Below are positions 31,439 to 33,421 of a stretch of DNA of 33,421 bases, piece by piece (the stretch's first letter is position 1; each line of letters begins with the position of its first letter). The position numbers were made by a program, and so were the translations under genes. The stretch covers positions 1 to 33,421 of the forward strand of contig CAZHMQ010000013.1 in the NCBI GenBank assembly GCA_964533645.1. Direction: 5' to 3'. The notes under the pieces were generated by a model, which was given only the letters and a program-made list of their open reading frames with translations, did no database searches and was not told where the DNA came from. This DNA comes from JABDBK01 sp964533645 (GTDB taxonomy: Bacteria > Pseudomonadota > Gammaproteobacteria > DSM-16500).

Positions 31439-32779
31439 TTATAAATTTAACCACTGCTCGAGATAATGAATATTCACAATCCCTTTTTGGAAGGTATTTC
31501 CGCGTAAAATGTCTTGATGTAAAGGGATGTTGGTTTTGATGCCATCAACCACCATTTCATCTAAAGCATTTCGCATCCGAGCAAGAGCTATTTCTCGATT
31601 GTCGCCATAGGCAATGACTTTAGCGATTAATGAGTCATAAAAGGGTGGTACTTTATAACTGCTATAAATATGTGAGTCTAAGCGTATACCTGGGCCACCT
31701 GGCGCATGGAAATGGTTAATAGTACCAGGGCAGGGCACAAAAGAGCGTGGATCTTCGGCATTAACTCTGCATTCAATAGCATGGCCTTTAATTTTAATAT
31801 CAGATTGCGAAACGGAAAGTTTATGGCCTGCAGCAATACGTAATTGTTCTTTAACGATATCGATGCCCGTAATCATTTCAGTGATAGGATGTTCAACCTG
31901 AATACGAGTATTCATTTCGATGAAAAAGAATGCATCATTTTCAAAAAGAAATTCAAAGGTTCCAGCGCCACGATAATTCATGTCGCGACATGCTTGCGCA
32001 CAACGTTCGCCTATGGCTTCACGCTGTTCGGGGGTGAGGCCGGGTGCAGGTGCTTCTTCAATGATTTTTTGGTGGCGACGCTGAATAGAACAGTCACGTT
32101 CACCTAAATGTACAGCATTACCTTGGCCATCACCTATGACTTGAATTTCGATATGACGTGGTGTTTGTAAGTATTTTTCCATATACACTTTATCATTATT
32201 GAAAGCCGCGCGTGCTTCGGTTTTAGTCATGGCAATCGCATTTAATAAATGAGGTTCGGTATGTACGACACGCATTCCGCGGCCGCCACCGCCTCCGGCA
32301 GCTTTAATAATAATAGGGTAACCTATCTCACGTGCCATACGTATGGTTTCAGCATTATCGTCACCAATAGGATCATTCGATCCAGGAACGCAAGGTATAC
32401 CAAGAGCTTTCATCGCGTGAATAGCGGCTACTTTATCACCCATCTGACGTATGCTATCGGGTTTTGGCCCTATAAAAATAAAACCACTTTTTTCGACTTG
32501 TTCAGCAAAGCTCGCGTTTTCAGCTAAAAAGCCATAGCCGGGATGTATTGCGACTGCATCAGTGATTTCGGCCGCACTGATGATGGCGGGTATGCTTAAA
32601 TAACTTTCGGAGGGAGCAGGTGGTCCAATACAAACGGATTCATCCGCTAAGCGTACGTGCATGAGATCGCGATCAGCGGTAGAGTGTACTGCTACGGTTT
32701 TGATGCCTAATTCTTTGCATGCGCGCAATATGCGCAAAGCAATTTCGCCTCGATTTGCAATGACAACTTTATCTAACAT
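31439..32779 (-). CDS. accC: Acetyl-CoA carboxylase, biotin carboxylase subunit
   Basis: AccC carboxylates the biotin of AccB with ATP and bicarbonate in the first step of fatty-acid synthesis. The ATP-grasp features are clear: N-terminal V-V-I-A-N-R-G-E-I-A, H-P-G-Y-G-F-L-A-E-N at 79-88, the glycine-rich K-A-A-G-G-G-G-G-R-G-M-R loop at 159-170, and E-M-N-T-R-I-Q-V-E-H near 290 with catalytic Glu and Arg. The length of 446 matches E. coli (449). AGGAAAA precedes ATG 32779. It starts 12 bases after accB in a conserved operon. Confidence 0.97.
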   Translation of the reverse strand: MLDKVVIANRGEIALRILRACKELGIKTVAVHSTADRDLMHVRLADESVCIGPPAPSESYLSIPAIISAAEITDAVAIHPGYGFLAENASFAEQVEKSGFIFIGPKPDSIRQMGDKVAAIHAMKALGIPCVPGSNDPIGDDNAETIRMAREIGYPIIIKAAGGGGGRGMRVVHTEPHLLNAIAMTKTEARAAFNNDKVYMEKYLQTPRHIEIQVIGDGQGNAVHLGERDCSIQRRHQKIIEEAPAPGLTPEQREAIGERCAQACRDMNYRGAGTFEFLFENDAFFFIEMNTRIQVEHPITEMITGIDIVKEQLRIAAGHKLSVSQSDIKIKGHAIECRVNAEDPRSFVPCPGTINHFHAPGGPGIRLDSHIYSSYKVPPFYDSLIAKVIAYGDNREIALARMRNALDEMVVDGIKTNIPLHQDILRGNTFQKGIVNIHYLEQWLNL

Positions 32780-32791
32780 AGTGTTTTCCTG

Positions 32792-33250
32792 TTATTCAAT
32801 CACAAACAAAGGTTGATTAAACTCAACAGGAGCGCCAGTATCCACTAGAATGGCTGAAATGATACCAGCCTTGTCCGCTTCAATTTGATTAAACATTTTC
32901 ATGGCTTCAATTAAGCACAATACATCTCCCGCTTTCACCGTTTGTCCAACCGCCACAAATACTTTGGCGCCAGGTGATGGAGCGAGATAAACGGTTCCAA
33001 CCATAGGTGCTTTTACCGTATGCTTATTGGCATTTGGGTTAACTGCTGCCGGTGCTTCCGCAACCGTTGGTTTTGTTTCAGAGACCGTGTGGGTCATTGC
33101 AGGTGCAGGTGCTGTATAGACGGGTGGCGCACTGACTTTACTACTTTCGCGGCTAATGCGTACTGATTCTTCGCCTTCGCGGATTTCAATTTCAGCGATG
33201 CCAGTTTCTTGGATGAGTTCTATAAGTTTACGGATTTTTCTAAGATCCAT
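32792..33250 (-). CDS. accB: Acetyl-CoA carboxylase, biotin carboxyl carrier protein
   Basis: AccB carries the covalently bound biotin between the carboxylase and the transferase. The N-terminal helix begins M-D-L-R-K-I-R-K-L-I-E-L-I. An Ala/Pro linker (about 39-75) follows, then the biotinyl domain with E-A-M-K-M and biotin-accepting Lys 118. The residue after the motif is Phe where many homologues have Met. The length of 152 is close to E. coli (156). AGGAG stands upstream of ATG 33250. The operon continues accC-prmA-fis. Confidence 0.97.
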   Translation of the reverse strand: MDLRKIRKLIELIQETGIAEIEIREGEESVRISRESSKVSAPPVYTAPAPAMTHTVSETKPTVAEAPAAVNPNANKHTVKAPMVGTVYLAPSPGAKVFVAVGQTVKAGDVLCLIEAMKMFNQIEADKAGIISAILVDTGAPVEFNQPLFVIE

Positions 33251-33296
33251 ACGGTTCGGTGCTCCTGTGTCTTCAAAGAGTTAAGTTAGATGCGGC

Positions 33297-33325
33297 ATTC
33301 TGCACGATCTTAGACGTTTTGTCCA
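33297..33325 (-). promoter_or_regulatory. Candidate accB promoter
   Basis: On the minus strand TGGACA (33325-33320) is followed after 17 bases by CAGAAT (33302-33297). It lies about 47 bases before the accB start. Short palindromes lie farther upstream (ATGCCGGCAT at 33337-33346 and ACAATATTGT at 33353-33362). Confidence 0.45.
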
Positions 33326-33421
33326 GATGTAAGAAGATGCCGGCATTTTGCGACAATATTGTATTAACCGAGCCGCGACCGTCAGGGCATACTCTTATAC
33401 ATAAGTATTAATATCATGTAA

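Overview
The window looks like a chromosomal segment of a gammaproteobacterium of the order Legionellales, that is, a Coxiella/Legionella/Rickettsiella/Aquicella-type host-associated bacterium. The main reason is a nearly complete block of Dot/Icm type IVB secretion genes with Legionella-like order (icmP-O-N-M-L-K-E-G-C-D-J-B), plus icmH and icmF. The housekeeping genes are also gammaproteobacterial in type (tRNA-Gln beside prs, hemA-prfA-prmC, accB-accC-prmA-fis). The DNA is AT-rich to the eye. The genus cannot be decided from the sequence alone.

Layout. (1) Positions 1-7000 hold housekeeping genes on the + strand: the 3' end of lolB, tRNA-Gln(UUG), prs, rplY, pth, hemA, prfA, prmC and dksA. 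Four copies of a short palindromic REP-like repeat lie in three of the intergenic gaps. (2) Positions 7147-22862 form one compact + strand secretion operon of 14 genes: icmP/dotM, icmO/dotL, icmN/dotK, icmM/dotJ, three tandem icmL/dotI paralogues, icmK/dotH, icmE/dotG, icmG/dotF, icmC/dotE, icmD/dotP, icmJ/dotN and icmB/dotO. Together they encode the coupling complex (DotL, DotM, DotN), the core complex (DotH, DotG, DotF, DotK), inner-membrane components (DotI, DotJ, DotE, DotP) and the DotO ATPase. (3) Positions 22851-25647 are an accessory interval: a stand-alone MASE1-like membrane protein (-), a membrane-anchored DOT1-like methyltransferase (+) and an APC-family amino-acid antiporter (-). 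(4) Positions 25815-33250 are all on the - strand: accB, accC, prmA and fis, with a strong terminator after fis, then icmH/dotU and icmF with their own candidate promoter.

The secretion region is therefore flanked by two global regulators, dksA on the left and fis on the right. The most unusual features are the triplicated icmL family, a DotG whose central region is four modules repeating at exactly 71 residues, a DotK with an added glycine-zipper segment, the DOT1-like and MASE1-like genes wedged between icmB and icmF, and the lack of ispE between lolB and prs.

All functions are assigned by reading motifs and gene order. No database search was run. Start codons were re-chosen where a better ribosome-binding site or family length argued for it (rplY, pth, icmM, third icmL, icmB, prmA, icmH, icmF, antiporter).
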